Source: Pseudomonas reinekei
GTDB lineage: Bacteria; Pseudomonadota; Gammaproteobacteria; Pseudomonadales; Pseudomonadaceae
Direction of reading: 5' to 3'
Assembly (NCBI RefSeq): GCF_001945365.1
Contig: NZ_MSTQ01000004.1
Span: 248,001 to 312,000 of the forward strand
DNA: 64,000 bases
Part shown: piece by piece, positions 53,260-62,197 of the stretch
Numbering within the stretch: position 1 is the first letter of the stretch
Layout of the letters: each line of letters opens with the position of its first letter
The notes under the pieces: generated by a model
Seen by the model: the letters and a program-made list of their open reading frames with translations, nothing else
Databases searched by the model: none
Told to the model about the DNA's origin: nothing
Program-made: the position numbers and the translations under genes

Positions 53260-54375
53260 TTATTTGCTGTTGTTACTGTATTCGCTCCAGTTCTTCGCAG
53301 CGGAAGCACCCGTACCGACAATCGACGCCGATGGCACCAATTGGCTGATGAAGCGGTTCCAGCGAGTCACATTGGCAGGGCCGACATAGACAACGTCCTG
53401 AGGGCGCACTTCGAAGTGCGTGGCGAGCGCCATGGCGGTCGGCGATTCAGCGTTCAATTGGTAGATCTTCGCCGGCTCCACGTCCAGATTTTCAACCCCG
53501 CGGATGACGTACACCGCGTTGCCGTTGGAAGTGGTCTGGCTCAAGCCACCAACCGAGCCGAGGACATCGGACAGGTTCATGGTGGCGGTCTTGAAGCTCA
53601 ATGCGCGCGGCTGGTTGACCTCGCCCATGACGTAGATGCGCTTGTTGTCGTTGTACGGCAGATACAACTGATCGCCACCCTTGAGATACACGCCCTGCAA
53701 CTCGGAATCCTGCTGGTTGAGCGAGTCGAGATTGAGCGGATACACCCGGCCGTTGCGCGTAAGGGTCAGGCCGGACAAGTCAGCGTTGTTGGTATCGATT
53801 CCGGCGGAACCGAGGGCCTCGACCACGCTCAGTGGATTGGTGGAAATCGCTTGCGGACCGCCCTTGGCCACGGCACCAGTCACCACGACTTTCTGACTGG
53901 CGAAACGCAGCACCGCGACATCTACCTGCGGCTCGGCAATGAACGCCGACAGCCGTTGCTCGATGTCTGCGCGCAGTTGCTGGATCGTACGCCCGGCGGC
54001 CTGCACTTCCTTGATGTAGGGGTAATACAGCGTGCCGTCGGAGCGCACCAGCCGGCCGTTGGCATCGATCTGTTGTTGCGCGCCGGACGGGGCTGTCAGC
54101 TCAGGGTGATCCCAGACCGTGATGTACAAGACATCGTTGTTACCGATGCGGTACTCGGCCGGAGTCGCCAACAGCTCCGCCGGCAGCGACTCACGCTTTT
54201 GCGTGGCGCGGGTGGTGGAAATCAGCTTGGGGGTAATCGGGATCAGCTCGACCCGGCTGCTTTCACTGGCCCCTTGGCGGGTGATATCACTGGTGCTCAG
54301 GTATTGGCCGGGGGAAAACATGCAACCTTGTAAAGCGAGACTTGCCAACATTAAAAGAGAAAAACTACGAGTCAT
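53260..54375 (-). CDS. Wza/GfcE-type polysaccharide export lipoprotein
   Basis: The 371-residue protein has a lipobox LQGC (Cys18), a polysaccharide-export domain (RIGNNDVLYITVWDHPELTAPSGAQQ near 76-101, GTLYYPYIKEVQAAGRTIQQLRADIEQRLS near 113-142), and two SLBB domains (VVVTGAVAKGGPQAI near 167; IYVMGEVNQPRALSF near 248). It forms the octameric outer-membrane channel for exopolysaccharide. Length and order are as in Wza. The matching Wzc kinase is not in the window. Confidence 0.92.
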   Translation of the reverse strand: MTRSFSLLMLASLALQGCMFSPGQYLSTSDITRQGASESSRVELIPITPKLISTTRATQKRESLPAELLATPAEYRIGNNDVLYITVWDHPELTAPSGAQQQIDANGRLVRSDGTLYYPYIKEVQAAGRTIQQLRADIEQRLSAFIAEPQVDVAVLRFASQKVVVTGAVAKGGPQAISTNPLSVVEALGSAGIDTNNADLSGLTLTRNGRVYPLNLDSLNQQDSELQGVYLKGGDQLYLPYNDNKRIYVMGEVNQPRALSFKTATMNLSDVLGSVGGLSQTTSNGNAVYVIRGVENLDVEPAKIYQLNAESPTAMALATHFEVRPQDVVYVGPANVTRWNRFISQLVPSASIVGTGASAAKNWSEYSNNSK

Positions 54376-54463
54376 AATGGCACTACGCTATTCAAGGGCG
54401 AATCTAAAAAGAAGTCACCCGACTTGCGTCGGGCGACCCTGTACTGCACTAACAAAACTTCTG

Positions 54464-54700
54464 TTAGTTATGCGTGCCGGTGGTACCGGTGGTACCGGTC
54501 GTACCGGTGGTACCGCCGTTGGCACTGCCACCGCTATTGGACGCCGCTATTGCACTGGCAACCATTGCAGTACTGGCTGCAGGGGCTTGAGAAGCCGCTA
54601 CACTGCCACCTACATTGGTCACCGCAGTCAGCGGTGTTTCAGCTGCGGCAGCCCAGTTGCTCAACATCGTCAACAAGGCAATCGCCATCACTTTTTTCAT
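54464..54700 (-). CDS. GfcA/YjbE-like small secreted Thr/Gly repeat protein
   Basis: The 78-residue protein has a signal peptide (MKKVMAIALLTMLSNWAAA), an Ala/Ser-rich middle and a C-terminal GTTGTTGTTGTTGTHN, closely resembling E. coli YjbE with its Thr-rich tail. The DNA of the tail is a tandem nine-base repeat at about 54475-54515. It leads the gfc-like operon; role unknown but always with these genes. AAAGGAG precedes the ATG. Confidence 0.75.
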   Translation of the reverse strand: MKKVMAIALLTMLSNWAAAAETPLTAVTNVGGSVAASQAPAASTAMVASAIAASNSGGSANGGTTGTTGTTGTTGTHN

Positions 54701-54931
54701 ATCAACTCCTTTCTAACATTTGATCCGATTAAAACCGGATGTTCCGTTAGAGTTGGTAGAGTTCAAGTCGCGAAAAGTGCGAACAAGATCCGTCATTCAT
54801 TCACAGTCCTACCTGACTGATAAACGTCAAACGGCAGGTTTATATCTACGGACATGCAAAAGGCATTTCCAGTGTATTTTCCCGACGTTATCTAACAACC
54901 TGACTGGAAATAACATTAGGCCAAAACGACA

Positions 54932-55960
54932 TCATCCGAGATAACCCTTGGGATGATTCGATTGCCAGCGCCAGGTGTCGGTCATCATTTGCTGCAAAGT
55001 GCGCGTCGCCTTCCAGCCCAGCTCTTTCGCGGCCTTGGAAGGGTCGGCCCAGCTCTGGGCAACATCACCCGAACGACGCGGCATCATGCGAAACGGCACC
55101 GGTTGCCCACTCGCTTCCTCGAATGCACGCAGCACTTGCATCACGCTGTAGCCATCGCCCGTACCGAGATTCCAGGTATGGATTCCCGTGCGCCCGGCGA
55201 TGGACTGCAATGCCTTGAGGTGCCCGTCCGCCAGGTCCACGACGTGGATGTAGTCACGTACGCCAGTGCCGTCGACCGTGGGGTAATCGTTACCGAAGAT
55301 CGACAACTCCTGCAGGCTCCCGACCGCCACCTGGCTGATATAAGGCACCAGGTTATTGGGAATGCCGTTGGGGTCTTCCCCCATGTGACCACTGTCGTGG
55401 GCGCCGATCGGGTTGAAGTAACGCAACAGGGCGATGCTCCAGCGCGGCTCAGCGAGGCTCAGGTCGCGCAGCACGTTTTCGACAATCAGCTTCGATTGGC
55501 CATAAGGGTTGGTCGGATTGCCTGTCGGGAAGTCTTCGCGGATCGGCATCTGTTCCGGCGCGCCGTAGACTGTGGCCGACGAGCTGAACACCAGGCGAAA
55601 CACCCCGGCAGCGGCCATCGCCTGGCACAGCGTGATGCTGCCGCTGACGTTGGTCTCGTAATACTCAAGCGGCTTGCGCACGCTCTCACCCACCGCCTTG
55701 AGCCCGGCAAAGTGCAGGACCGCATCAATGGTGTGCTCACGAAAAATCCGGTCCAGCAATGCCCGGTCGCACACATCACCGCGAATCATCATTGCACTTT
55801 TGCCGCATATGGCTTCCACCGCATGCAAGGCCGCATCACTGCTGTTGCAAAGATTATCCAGCACTACAACTTCATAGCCTGCTTCAAGCAGTGCGAGTGT
55901 GGTGTGCGAGCCGATATACCCGGCTCCACCCGTTACCAGAATTTTCATAGTGCGGTCCAT
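54932..55960 (-). CDS. galE: UDP-glucose 4-epimerase
   Basis: The 342-residue protein has KILVTGGAGYIGSHTTLALLEAGYEVVVLDNL near 6-37, VFSSSATVYG near 125, the catalytic Tyr and Lys in NPYGQSKLIVE near 153-163, and the substrate loop LLRYFNPIGAHDSGHMGEDPNG near 181-202. It interconverts UDP-glucose and UDP-galactose, supplying galactosyl donors for the EPS. An ATG five codons inside (MKILVTGG) is an alternative start. Divergent from galU. Confidence 0.95.
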   Translation of the reverse strand: MDRTMKILVTGGAGYIGSHTTLALLEAGYEVVVLDNLCNSSDAALHAVEAICGKSAMMIRGDVCDRALLDRIFREHTIDAVLHFAGLKAVGESVRKPLEYYETNVSGSITLCQAMAAAGVFRLVFSSSATVYGAPEQMPIREDFPTGNPTNPYGQSKLIVENVLRDLSLAEPRWSIALLRYFNPIGAHDSGHMGEDPNGIPNNLVPYISQVAVGSLQELSIFGNDYPTVDGTGVRDYIHVVDLADGHLKALQSIAGRTGIHTWNLGTGDGYSVMQVLRAFEEASGQPVPFRMMPRRSGDVAQSWADPSKAAKELGWKATRTLQQMMTDTWRWQSNHPKGYLG

Positions 55961-56339
55961 AGAGAGAGATAAGTACTCAGTAGTGTGTCAAGCCCCATAT
56001 ATTGAAAATGTGTGGCGCACCACACAAACAAGGGCGACAACAACCTAAAACAAATTTAGTTCAACGACTGGCAATAAATATTTTTGCAGGTCAAACTGTA
56101 TTGCCCGGTACTTATTAGCACTCCAGTGCTTTCCTCACTATCAACAGATACCGACTAAAAATAACTAACAAGTATCAAACCGACATCTCATAACATTGAC
56201 GCATTCTGCGCGCACTGCTAATTGCCATTAACAACCCGACTCGGGTATTAAAGTACTCCTTCAATAATCATTGAACTTGCAATCACTTGTTATTGCGCGC
56301 AGCCGTTAACGGCGTGCCGTGACTGTCCAGGATACTTTT
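55961..56339. promoter_or_regulatory. Divergent AT-rich galE/galU control region
   Basis: This 379-base gap is AT-rich. It contains an inverted repeat TGTGTGG-CGCA-CCACACA at 56009-56026, a candidate operator about 50 bases before the galE start. No ORF with a ribosome site or known RNA was seen. Shared use by galE and galU promoters would allow coordinate control of sugar-nucleotide supply. Confidence 0.4.
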
Positions 56340-57173
56340 ATGATTCGTAAATGTTTGTTCCCCGCTGCCGGCTACGGCACGCGTTTCTTGCCGGCCACCA
56401 AAGCCATGCCCAAGGAAATGCTGCCCATCGTCAACAAGCCGTTGATTGAGTACGCCGTTGAAGAAGCTCGGGACGCCGGCCTGCAACACATGGCAATCGT
56501 GACAGGTCGGGGCAAGCGTGCACTCGAAGACCACTTCGACATCAGCTATGAACTCGAGCACCAGATTCGTGGCACCGAAAAAGAGAAGTTCCTCGCCGGC
56601 ACCCGCGAACTCATCGACACGTGCACCTTTTCCTATACCCGTCAGGTCGAGATGAAAGGCCTGGGTCACGCGATTCTCAGCGGCCGCCCGTTGATCGGTG
56701 ATGAGCCCTTCGCTGTGGCGCTGGCCGATGACCTGTGCCTGAACCTGCAAGGTGACGGCGTGCTCACGCAAATGATCCAGCTCTACAAGAAATTCCGCTG
56801 CTCGATCGTGGCCATTCAGGAAGTGCCACACGACCAGACCCACAAATACGGCGTGATCGCTGGCGAGCTGATCTCCGAAGGGATCTACCGGGTCAACAAC
56901 ATGGTGGAAAAACCCAGCCCCCAAGACGCGCCGTCCAACCTGGCGATCATCGGCCGCTACATCCTGACGCCGGATATTTTTGATCTGATCGCCGACACCC
57001 AACCTGGCAAAGGCGGGGAAATCCAGATCACCGACGCGTTGATGAAACAGGCGCAGAACGGTTGCGTGCTGGCCTACAAGTTCAAAGGCATGCGCTTCGA
57101 TTGTGGCGGCGCCGAGGGTTATCTCGAAGCGACCAATTTCTGCTACGACAACGTGTACCTCAAGGGCCTTTGA
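56340..57173 (+). CDS. galU: UTP-glucose-1-phosphate uridylyltransferase
   Basis: ATG 56340 (after AGGATACTTTT) gives 277 residues: KCLFPAAGYGTRFLPATKAMPKEMLPIVNKPLIEYAVEEA at 3-42 with the nucleotide-binding and lysine motifs, ALADDLCLN near 128, VEKPSPQDAPSNLAIIGRYIL near 198, and GKGGEIQITDAL near 230. It makes UDP-glucose, which GalE converts to UDP-galactose. A GTG at 56319 would add seven residues but lacks a ribosome site. Followed by an orphan phosphomannomutase-like gene. Confidence 0.95.
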   Translation: MIRKCLFPAAGYGTRFLPATKAMPKEMLPIVNKPLIEYAVEEARDAGLQHMAIVTGRGKRALEDHFDISYELEHQIRGTEKEKFLAGTRELIDTCTFSYTRQVEMKGLGHAILSGRPLIGDEPFAVALADDLCLNLQGDGVLTQMIQLYKKFRCSIVAIQEVPHDQTHKYGVIAGELISEGIYRVNNMVEKPSPQDAPSNLAIIGRYILTPDIFDLIADTQPGKGGEIQITDALMKQAQNGCVLAYKFKGMRFDCGGAEGYLEATNFCYDNVYLKGL

Positions 57174-57236
57174 CGGACCACCCCGACTCATTGCTGCACG
57201 CACAACCACGCCCACTCTTCACCCAGGCAGGCCATC

Positions 57237-57647
57237 ATGAACAATGCAAAACACTCGGCAGACATTGAACTGGAGGTGGGCAACCTCGGCGTGATGACCT
57301 GGTTGCCCCGCCATCAGCCGCTACCCAGCGCGAACGAGCCGTGGTTGGGCACCACGCTGCTGGTGGAGCGGATCGGCATGTTTCCCTCATCGGGCGACAT
57401 CCGCCGCCCGCTACGCGACCCCTACCCTCTCCTCGCCCACTTGAAAAAACTCTACGGCGAGCAGGCGCTGGAAGTGGATGACCGCGATGGCCTCAAAGTG
57501 ATATTCAGTGACTGGCGGTTCCGGGTGCGCATTTGCTGCAACGAACCGGCCATCCTCATCAATGTGGAAACCCGCTGCGCGACGCAATTGATGCCGCTCA
57601 AAACCGCAGAGTTGCTAAGTCACCTGGACTCGTTCGAGAAAGGCTAA
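57237..57647 (+). CDS. Stand-alone phosphomannomutase C-terminal domain-like protein
   Basis: The 136-residue protein aligns by eye only to the end of ManB/CpsG/AlgC-type phosphohexomutases: MFPSSGDIRRPLRDPYPLLAHLKKLY near 48-73 (compare FPxSGEIN), then DGLKVIFSDWRFRVRICCNEPAILINVETRC near 83-113 (compare DGLSxEFxDWRFNLRSSNTEPxxRLNVExR). The phosphate-binding SSNTEP loop reads CCNEP, so phosphate contact is lost. The catalytic Ser and metal domains are absent. It follows galU by 63 bases with a GCAGG site. It could be a remnant or a repurposed sugar-phosphate-binding domain. Confidence 0.65.
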   Translation: MNNAKHSADIELEVGNLGVMTWLPRHQPLPSANEPWLGTTLLVERIGMFPSSGDIRRPLRDPYPLLAHLKKLYGEQALEVDDRDGLKVIFSDWRFRVRICCNEPAILINVETRCATQLMPLKTAELLSHLDSFEKG

Positions 57648-57662
57648 CCACTGCGGCAACGC

Positions 57663-58793
57663 CTACTTCAAGCCCCAATCGCAGCGCTCTTGCCCACCTA
57701 CCATCCAGCGATAGAAGTAATCGGCAATCAGTCGTCCACCCGTGGCCGGAACCGGGTGAATCTTGTCCGGACCGATCATGGAGGCGGCATAGCGTTTGAC
57801 GTCGCTGCCGAACGCGCATTGCAGATCGGCGTAACCGAGATGTTTCGCGCGCGCCCATGGCTCCAACACCTGCGCATATGCCGACATCGGATAGGCACTG
57901 GAGCGTGTGGTTTCCTGCCGCAGGATCAGGTTAATGCTCGCCGCTGGCTGGATCTCGCGAATCATCCCCACCAACCCCTGTACGTTCTCCAGATACTGCT
58001 CCGGCTTCACACCGAAGCCCTGATCGTTGCCACCGAGCATGATCAAATAGATGTCCGCAGGGATCTTCGACACCGCCGCTTTCCACTGCGTCTGCCAGGC
58101 AAAGTCGCCGTGGTAGAAGTCAGCGGACGCCGCGCCGGACGCCGCCAGTTTGGAAACCCGCACACCGCCCTGATCATTGCTCATCCACAGGCCGAACAGG
58201 GTCGGTGCGCCTTTCACCACCTCCAGCCTGAGCGCCCAGTTCGCTGCCTGTGATGCGTCGGGCAACGGCACTTCCTGAACCCCCGAGCCGCCGAGCGTCA
58301 AGGGTCGCCAGTCTTGGGATGGCGTCCAGCGATAGCGGATCTCGCTGGGCTCGCCGTTGCCGAGGTAGAGCAATTTTGCCTGGGTCACAGCGGTGTTGAT
58401 GGACGGTGTCGGGCTGGCATCGATCTGCAGCCAGGCGCCGGGGCGCCCCGTCACCGTGCGGCTGTCGGGGCTGGCCTGGCCGAGGCCGGACACCTGCCAG
58501 CCGCCGCCAAAGTACTTTTCGCTGCTGCGGGTGTATTTGAAATGCGTACCGCCGAGGGCCGCACCGTGGTTGAAGCCGACGTAGCCAGGGCCGGCAAAAC
58601 CGGCCTCCCCGGACACGCGCTGCACCAGTTTATTCAGATAGAAATCCTGCCCGGCGCTGTAGCTGTCGCCGATCACCGAGATCGACAGCACCTTGCCGGT
58701 CTTGCCTTCGCGCCACTGAGCAAAACGCTCGCGGGCGTCACCCACCTCGACCACCGACGCCGCGACAGGCTGGACGTCATCAACTGCCAACAT
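57663..58793 (-). CDS. SGNH/GDSL-family hydrolase or acetyltransferase partner
   Basis: ATG 58793 after GGGAAGGAAGC gives 376 residues. The SGNH blocks are GDSYSAG near 42-48 (nucleophile Ser), LGGNDQG near 258 and the DKIHP catalytic pair near 344-348. No signal peptide is evident at this start, though a TTG eight codons earlier exists. It lies 27 bases after an acyltransferase-3 gene; such pairs O-acylate or deacylate exported polysaccharide. It ends the EPS operon. Confidence 0.82.
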   Translation of the reverse strand: MLAVDDVQPVAASVVEVGDARERFAQWREGKTGKVLSISVIGDSYSAGQDFYLNKLVQRVSGEAGFAGPGYVGFNHGAALGGTHFKYTRSSEKYFGGGWQVSGLGQASPDSRTVTGRPGAWLQIDASPTPSINTAVTQAKLLYLGNGEPSEIRYRWTPSQDWRPLTLGGSGVQEVPLPDASQAANWALRLEVVKGAPTLFGLWMSNDQGGVRVSKLAASGAASADFYHGDFAWQTQWKAAVSKIPADIYLIMLGGNDQGFGVKPEQYLENVQGLVGMIREIQPAASINLILRQETTRSSAYPMSAYAQVLEPWARAKHLGYADLQCAFGSDVKRYAASMIGPDKIHPVPATGGRLIADYFYRWMVGGQERCDWGLK

Positions 58794-58820
58794 GCACGGC
58801 TTCCTTCCCTCGGACAATCA

Positions 58821-59858
58821 TCAAGTCTGCGCCACCGGAGTGATGTTCGCCGGGGCTTTTTTAGTCGCTGCGCGCTCACCGAGAAACAGCACGGAGGTGA
58901 AATTGAACCGACTGAACATCATCGACAACACCACCGGCCCGAGCAAACCACAGGCCACACCACCAAACACCAGAAGGCTTTCATCCTTCACGCCCAACCG
59001 CCCCAGGACAAACCGCGAAGTGGCTGCGAACAGTACATGGAACAGGAAGATCGTATAGGAATAGCCGCCCAGCCAGGTCAACCACTTCGAGCGCATGTCA
59101 CTGCACAGCAACGCGATGCAGGACACGCAGCCCACGGTCAAACCGATCAGGCTGCGACGGTCGACGATCAACTCGCGATCCACCGCCGCCACGTACAACA
59201 GCGTCAGCGAGATCACCACGAACACCAGCGGGCCGATCACCTTGAACCGCTGCTTCAATGCCTCGACGTTTTCCTGGCCGATCATCCCCGCCACAAAAAA
59301 AGGCAGCAGGTAGATCGCGCCGTTGATGCCGAACGCATCGACCTTGAACGGCGGCAGCAGGAACACCACCGCCGCAAAGGCAAACAACAGGTACAAGCGC
59401 GTCGCCGATCGAAGCAATCCGCGCCACTCCAGCAAGCCGACGAACATGAAAATGATGAACACCGCCTGCAGGAACCAGAAGTGGTTGATCGGCACCCAGA
59501 ACGACAACAACGCCTCGATCACACCGACGTCCTTGTTCACCCCCGGGCCAACCGCTTGCAATACGGAAAACGGCACGCCCACGCAAAACAGCGGCACGAT
59601 CAACCGACGCACCTTGCCGCTGATGAATGCTGGAAAATCATTGCCGCGGATTTTGTAGATCGAATAAATGTAGCCCGAGATGAAGGTAAACAGCGGCATG
59701 CGCACGTACACCATCGAGTCGGCGATCACCCGGAACGGCGAGCCCAGGTCAATTTTCAAACCGCCGCCCAACGGGCCGATGACGTGGTAGAGCACCAGCA
59801 ACAGGCACGCCAGGCCACGCAGGGTTTCTATTTCCAGGGACTTTTTTTTGCTCGACAT
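58821..59858 (-). CDS. Acyltransferase-3 family membrane O-acyltransferase
   Basis: The 345-residue protein has about ten membrane helices and the family start EIETLRGLACLLLVLYHV near 9-26 with the conserved R and H, and VRMPLFTFISGYIYS near 51-65. Such proteins O-acetylate or succinylate sugar residues, taking acyl groups across the membrane. It lies in the EPS operon between the candidate polymerase and the SGNH gene. Confidence 0.88.
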   Translation of the reverse strand: MSSKKKSLEIETLRGLACLLLVLYHVIGPLGGGLKIDLGSPFRVIADSMVYVRMPLFTFISGYIYSIYKIRGNDFPAFISGKVRRLIVPLFCVGVPFSVLQAVGPGVNKDVGVIEALLSFWVPINHFWFLQAVFIIFMFVGLLEWRGLLRSATRLYLLFAFAAVVFLLPPFKVDAFGINGAIYLLPFFVAGMIGQENVEALKQRFKVIGPLVFVVISLTLLYVAAVDRELIVDRRSLIGLTVGCVSCIALLCSDMRSKWLTWLGGYSYTIFLFHVLFAATSRFVLGRLGVKDESLLVFGGVACGLLGPVVLSMMFSRFNFTSVLFLGERAATKKAPANITPVAQT

Positions 59859-59870
59859 AAAGCACCTGCC

Positions 59871-60974
59871 TCAATTCAGTATTCTTGATTCAACCTGCAC
59901 GGGTTTGTTGGCCCGCAGCATCAATCCCAGGCCGACAAACAGCACCGGCACCACCATGGAAAAGTGCCGGGCGAAGGAGCCGAAATCCGGTTCGAACAAG
60001 CCTTGCACCAGCAAAAACGCCAGCGGAATCGCGATCAGTTCCTTGGGTTTGGTCTGGATCGGCGCGCCCTTGTAATCGGTGGAGGTGATGACTTTGAACA
60101 GCAGCAACGCGGTCATGATCATCAACGCCACGAAGATCACCTGACCCGGCCCGGACAACAGGATCAGCTCCACGGGAAACGACAGTCGGAAGAAAATGAT
60201 CATCGAATCCAGAGCCTGCGAGACAAAGTCGCTGCCGCTGAGCCACGAGACGATCAACGATTTCGACCCCTCCTCGCCCGCCGTTCGCAGCTCGTTGTTA
60301 CTGGCGCGAATCGACGACACCGGAAACCCGAGCGCCACTTGGATCGCCATGGCGACCGCCAGGTAGAACAGGAACAGCATAAGGAAGAAGGTGAAGCGCG
60401 AGACGTATTTCTTCATCACGCAGACGCCGACCCAGGACAGTGAAAACAGAATCCAGTAGGGCCGGATCAACACGCCGTAGATCACCGCCGAGAGGAAAAA
60501 TCCGCCGCGATATTTGTGCGTCAGCGAACTGAGCAAAATGCTCAACACCGCTACCGACACAATGATTTCCTTGGTCAGGTTCTCAAGGAAAAACGAGCGA
60601 ACGATGCCCCACAGGCACAGGGTGCCGAAGATCGCCAATGGCATGCGGCGGAACACCACCACCGGAATCGCCGTGAGGAAAAAATTGCAGAACATGCCGT
60701 AGGCCCAGGCATTGGTCAGGTTGATCCCGGTGGGCCGCAACAGAAACGCCGAGCACTCATAAGAAGAGCGATCCGGCGAGAACGGGTTCCAGAAGTTGCA
60801 GTTGTCGGCGCGTGCATAGGACGACCACAACGTCATGGCATCCGGGCCGGGATCACGCGGGACCAACAGTGGCATGGCCACCGACAGAAACAACCCGGTG
60901 AACAGGATCAAAAACGAAATCGACGAGTCGAGTTTCTTGCCGCGAAACTCGATGCACGGCAGCTTCAGGCCCAT
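59871..60974 (-). CDS. Polytopic membrane protein, candidate Wzy-type polymerase
   Basis: The 367-residue protein has about ten hydrophobic segments and a large periplasmic loop at about 225-260 (RASNNELRTAGEEGSKSLIVSWLSGSDFVSQALDS). A periplasmic Arg-rich/NN loop between helices and low sequence conservation are usual in Wzy polymerases. It overlaps the flippase gene by ten bases and precedes the acyltransferase. No enzyme motif can prove the call; an EPS membrane protein of other function is possible. Confidence 0.65.
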   Translation of the reverse strand: MGLKLPCIEFRGKKLDSSISFLILFTGLFLSVAMPLLVPRDPGPDAMTLWSSYARADNCNFWNPFSPDRSSYECSAFLLRPTGINLTNAWAYGMFCNFFLTAIPVVVFRRMPLAIFGTLCLWGIVRSFFLENLTKEIIVSVAVLSILLSSLTHKYRGGFFLSAVIYGVLIRPYWILFSLSWVGVCVMKKYVSRFTFFLMLFLFYLAVAMAIQVALGFPVSSIRASNNELRTAGEEGSKSLIVSWLSGSDFVSQALDSMIIFFRLSFPVELILLSGPGQVIFVALMIMTALLLFKVITSTDYKGAPIQTKPKELIAIPLAFLLVQGLFEPDFGSFARHFSMVVPVLFVGLGLMLRANKPVQVESRILN

Positions 60975-62197
60975 GACAGAGCAGCCTTTTTCGCGCCGGT
61001 CACACGGGTCAGCAGAGCAATCGCAGCGAGCTGCACAATGATCGCGAAGACGTTGCCCCAGGCAGCACCGTAGATCGAATAGTGTTTGATCAGCAGGAAG
61101 CTGACCGGCACTGAAACCAGCAGGCAGATGACCGCGCTCGCCAATGACACCCGACTGTTTTTCGAGGCGATCAACCCACCCCAGACGATGTCACCGATGG
61201 CGCGCAGGGCGAAGGAAAAAATCAACACGCCGAGGATGGCGTTGTCCGGCCGCGGCACTGCCGCGCCAACGTAATCAAGGACGACATTGAAAAACAGATA
61301 AATCAGCACCGCCACCGCGGCAGACACCACCAGCGAGCGCATGACCCATTTGTTGATGAACAACTGCCGGACCGTGAACGGCTGTTGATCCGCCTGAAAA
61401 CGCTTGGCCAGCACCGGAATTCCGACCACCGCCACCACCGCATAGGACAACGCTTGCAAGGTGTTGGCCGCCGACCATGCGTACACGTATTTACCGAGGC
61501 TGGCGTAGGGTTCCAGATCAATGATCAGAAAGCGCTCGGCATACTGACTCAACGCGATCAGCCCGGTGCCGAGATAGAACGGCAACCCGGCTTTCCACAC
61601 GGTGGCCGTGGCCAGCGCGCCGGCCTCCCGGCCTTTATGCACGTTCACCACAATCAGGTAACCGGCGATGATCACCAGCACGTTGGCGGCCACCCAGAGC
61701 CACAATACGCTGGCAATCCCGGACACCCAGCCCAGCATCATCCCGCCCACCGCCAACACCGCCCAAAGACCGGTCTTGACGAAAAACAGCAGCGCACCCG
61801 CCGTGGCTTTCTGCGCGGAAAACACGAAGGAATTGATTTCGAAAGACAGGTGTTCGGTCAACAGAACCAGCGTCACGCAGAGGATCAGCGCCGTCGTTGC
61901 CTCGACTTGCTGGAACAGCAAGTAAATCAGCACCGTCACCATCGACAGTACTAACCCTACCGCTAGATACAGCAGCAAAACCTTGTCGACCACCCGTCGC
62001 GAAGTACCACCGACGCTGATCAACCGATTGATCTCGGAACTGAAGCCGACGCTGTAGAACTTCGAAGCGATCAACGAAGCCGCGACCACCACGCCATAGA
62101 AGCCCAGCGCTTCATAGCCCAGGTAGTGGGTGATGGCCAACACCAGCAAAAACTTCGCGCCTAATGCCCCGCCGCGAAGCAATAGCCGAAATATCAT
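60965..62197 (-). CDS. Polysaccharide flippase (Wzx, MOP superfamily)
   Basis: The 410-residue protein has about 12 membrane helices and the usual Wzx opening (MIFRLLLRGGALGAKFLLVLAITHYLGYEALGFYGVVVAASLIASKFYSVGF). It would flip lipid-linked EPS units to the periplasm. Its start overlaps the stop of the pyruvyl transferase gene by four bases. Confidence 0.85.
   Translation of the reverse strand: MIFRLLLRGGALGAKFLLVLAITHYLGYEALGFYGVVVAASLIASKFYSVGFSSEINRLISVGGTSRRVVDKVLLLYLAVGLVLSMVTVLIYLLFQQVEATTALILCVTLVLLTEHLSFEINSFVFSAQKATAGALLFFVKTGLWAVLAVGGMMLGWVSGIASVLWLWVAANVLVIIAGYLIVVNVHKGREAGALATATVWKAGLPFYLGTGLIALSQYAERFLIIDLEPYASLGKYVYAWSAANTLQALSYAVVAVVGIPVLAKRFQADQQPFTVRQLFINKWVMRSLVVSAAVAVLIYLFFNVVLDYVGAAVPRPDNAILGVLIFSFALRAIGDIVWGGLIASKNSRVSLASAVICLLVSVPVSFLLIKHYSIYGAAWGNVFAIIVQLAAIALLTRVTGAKKAALSWA

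Noticed and set aside
58314..59888. 524-codon plus-strand ORF opposite the acyltransferase and SGNH genes
   Set aside because: It spans two convincing minus-strand genes and reads as His/Gln/Arg-rich shadow sequence.
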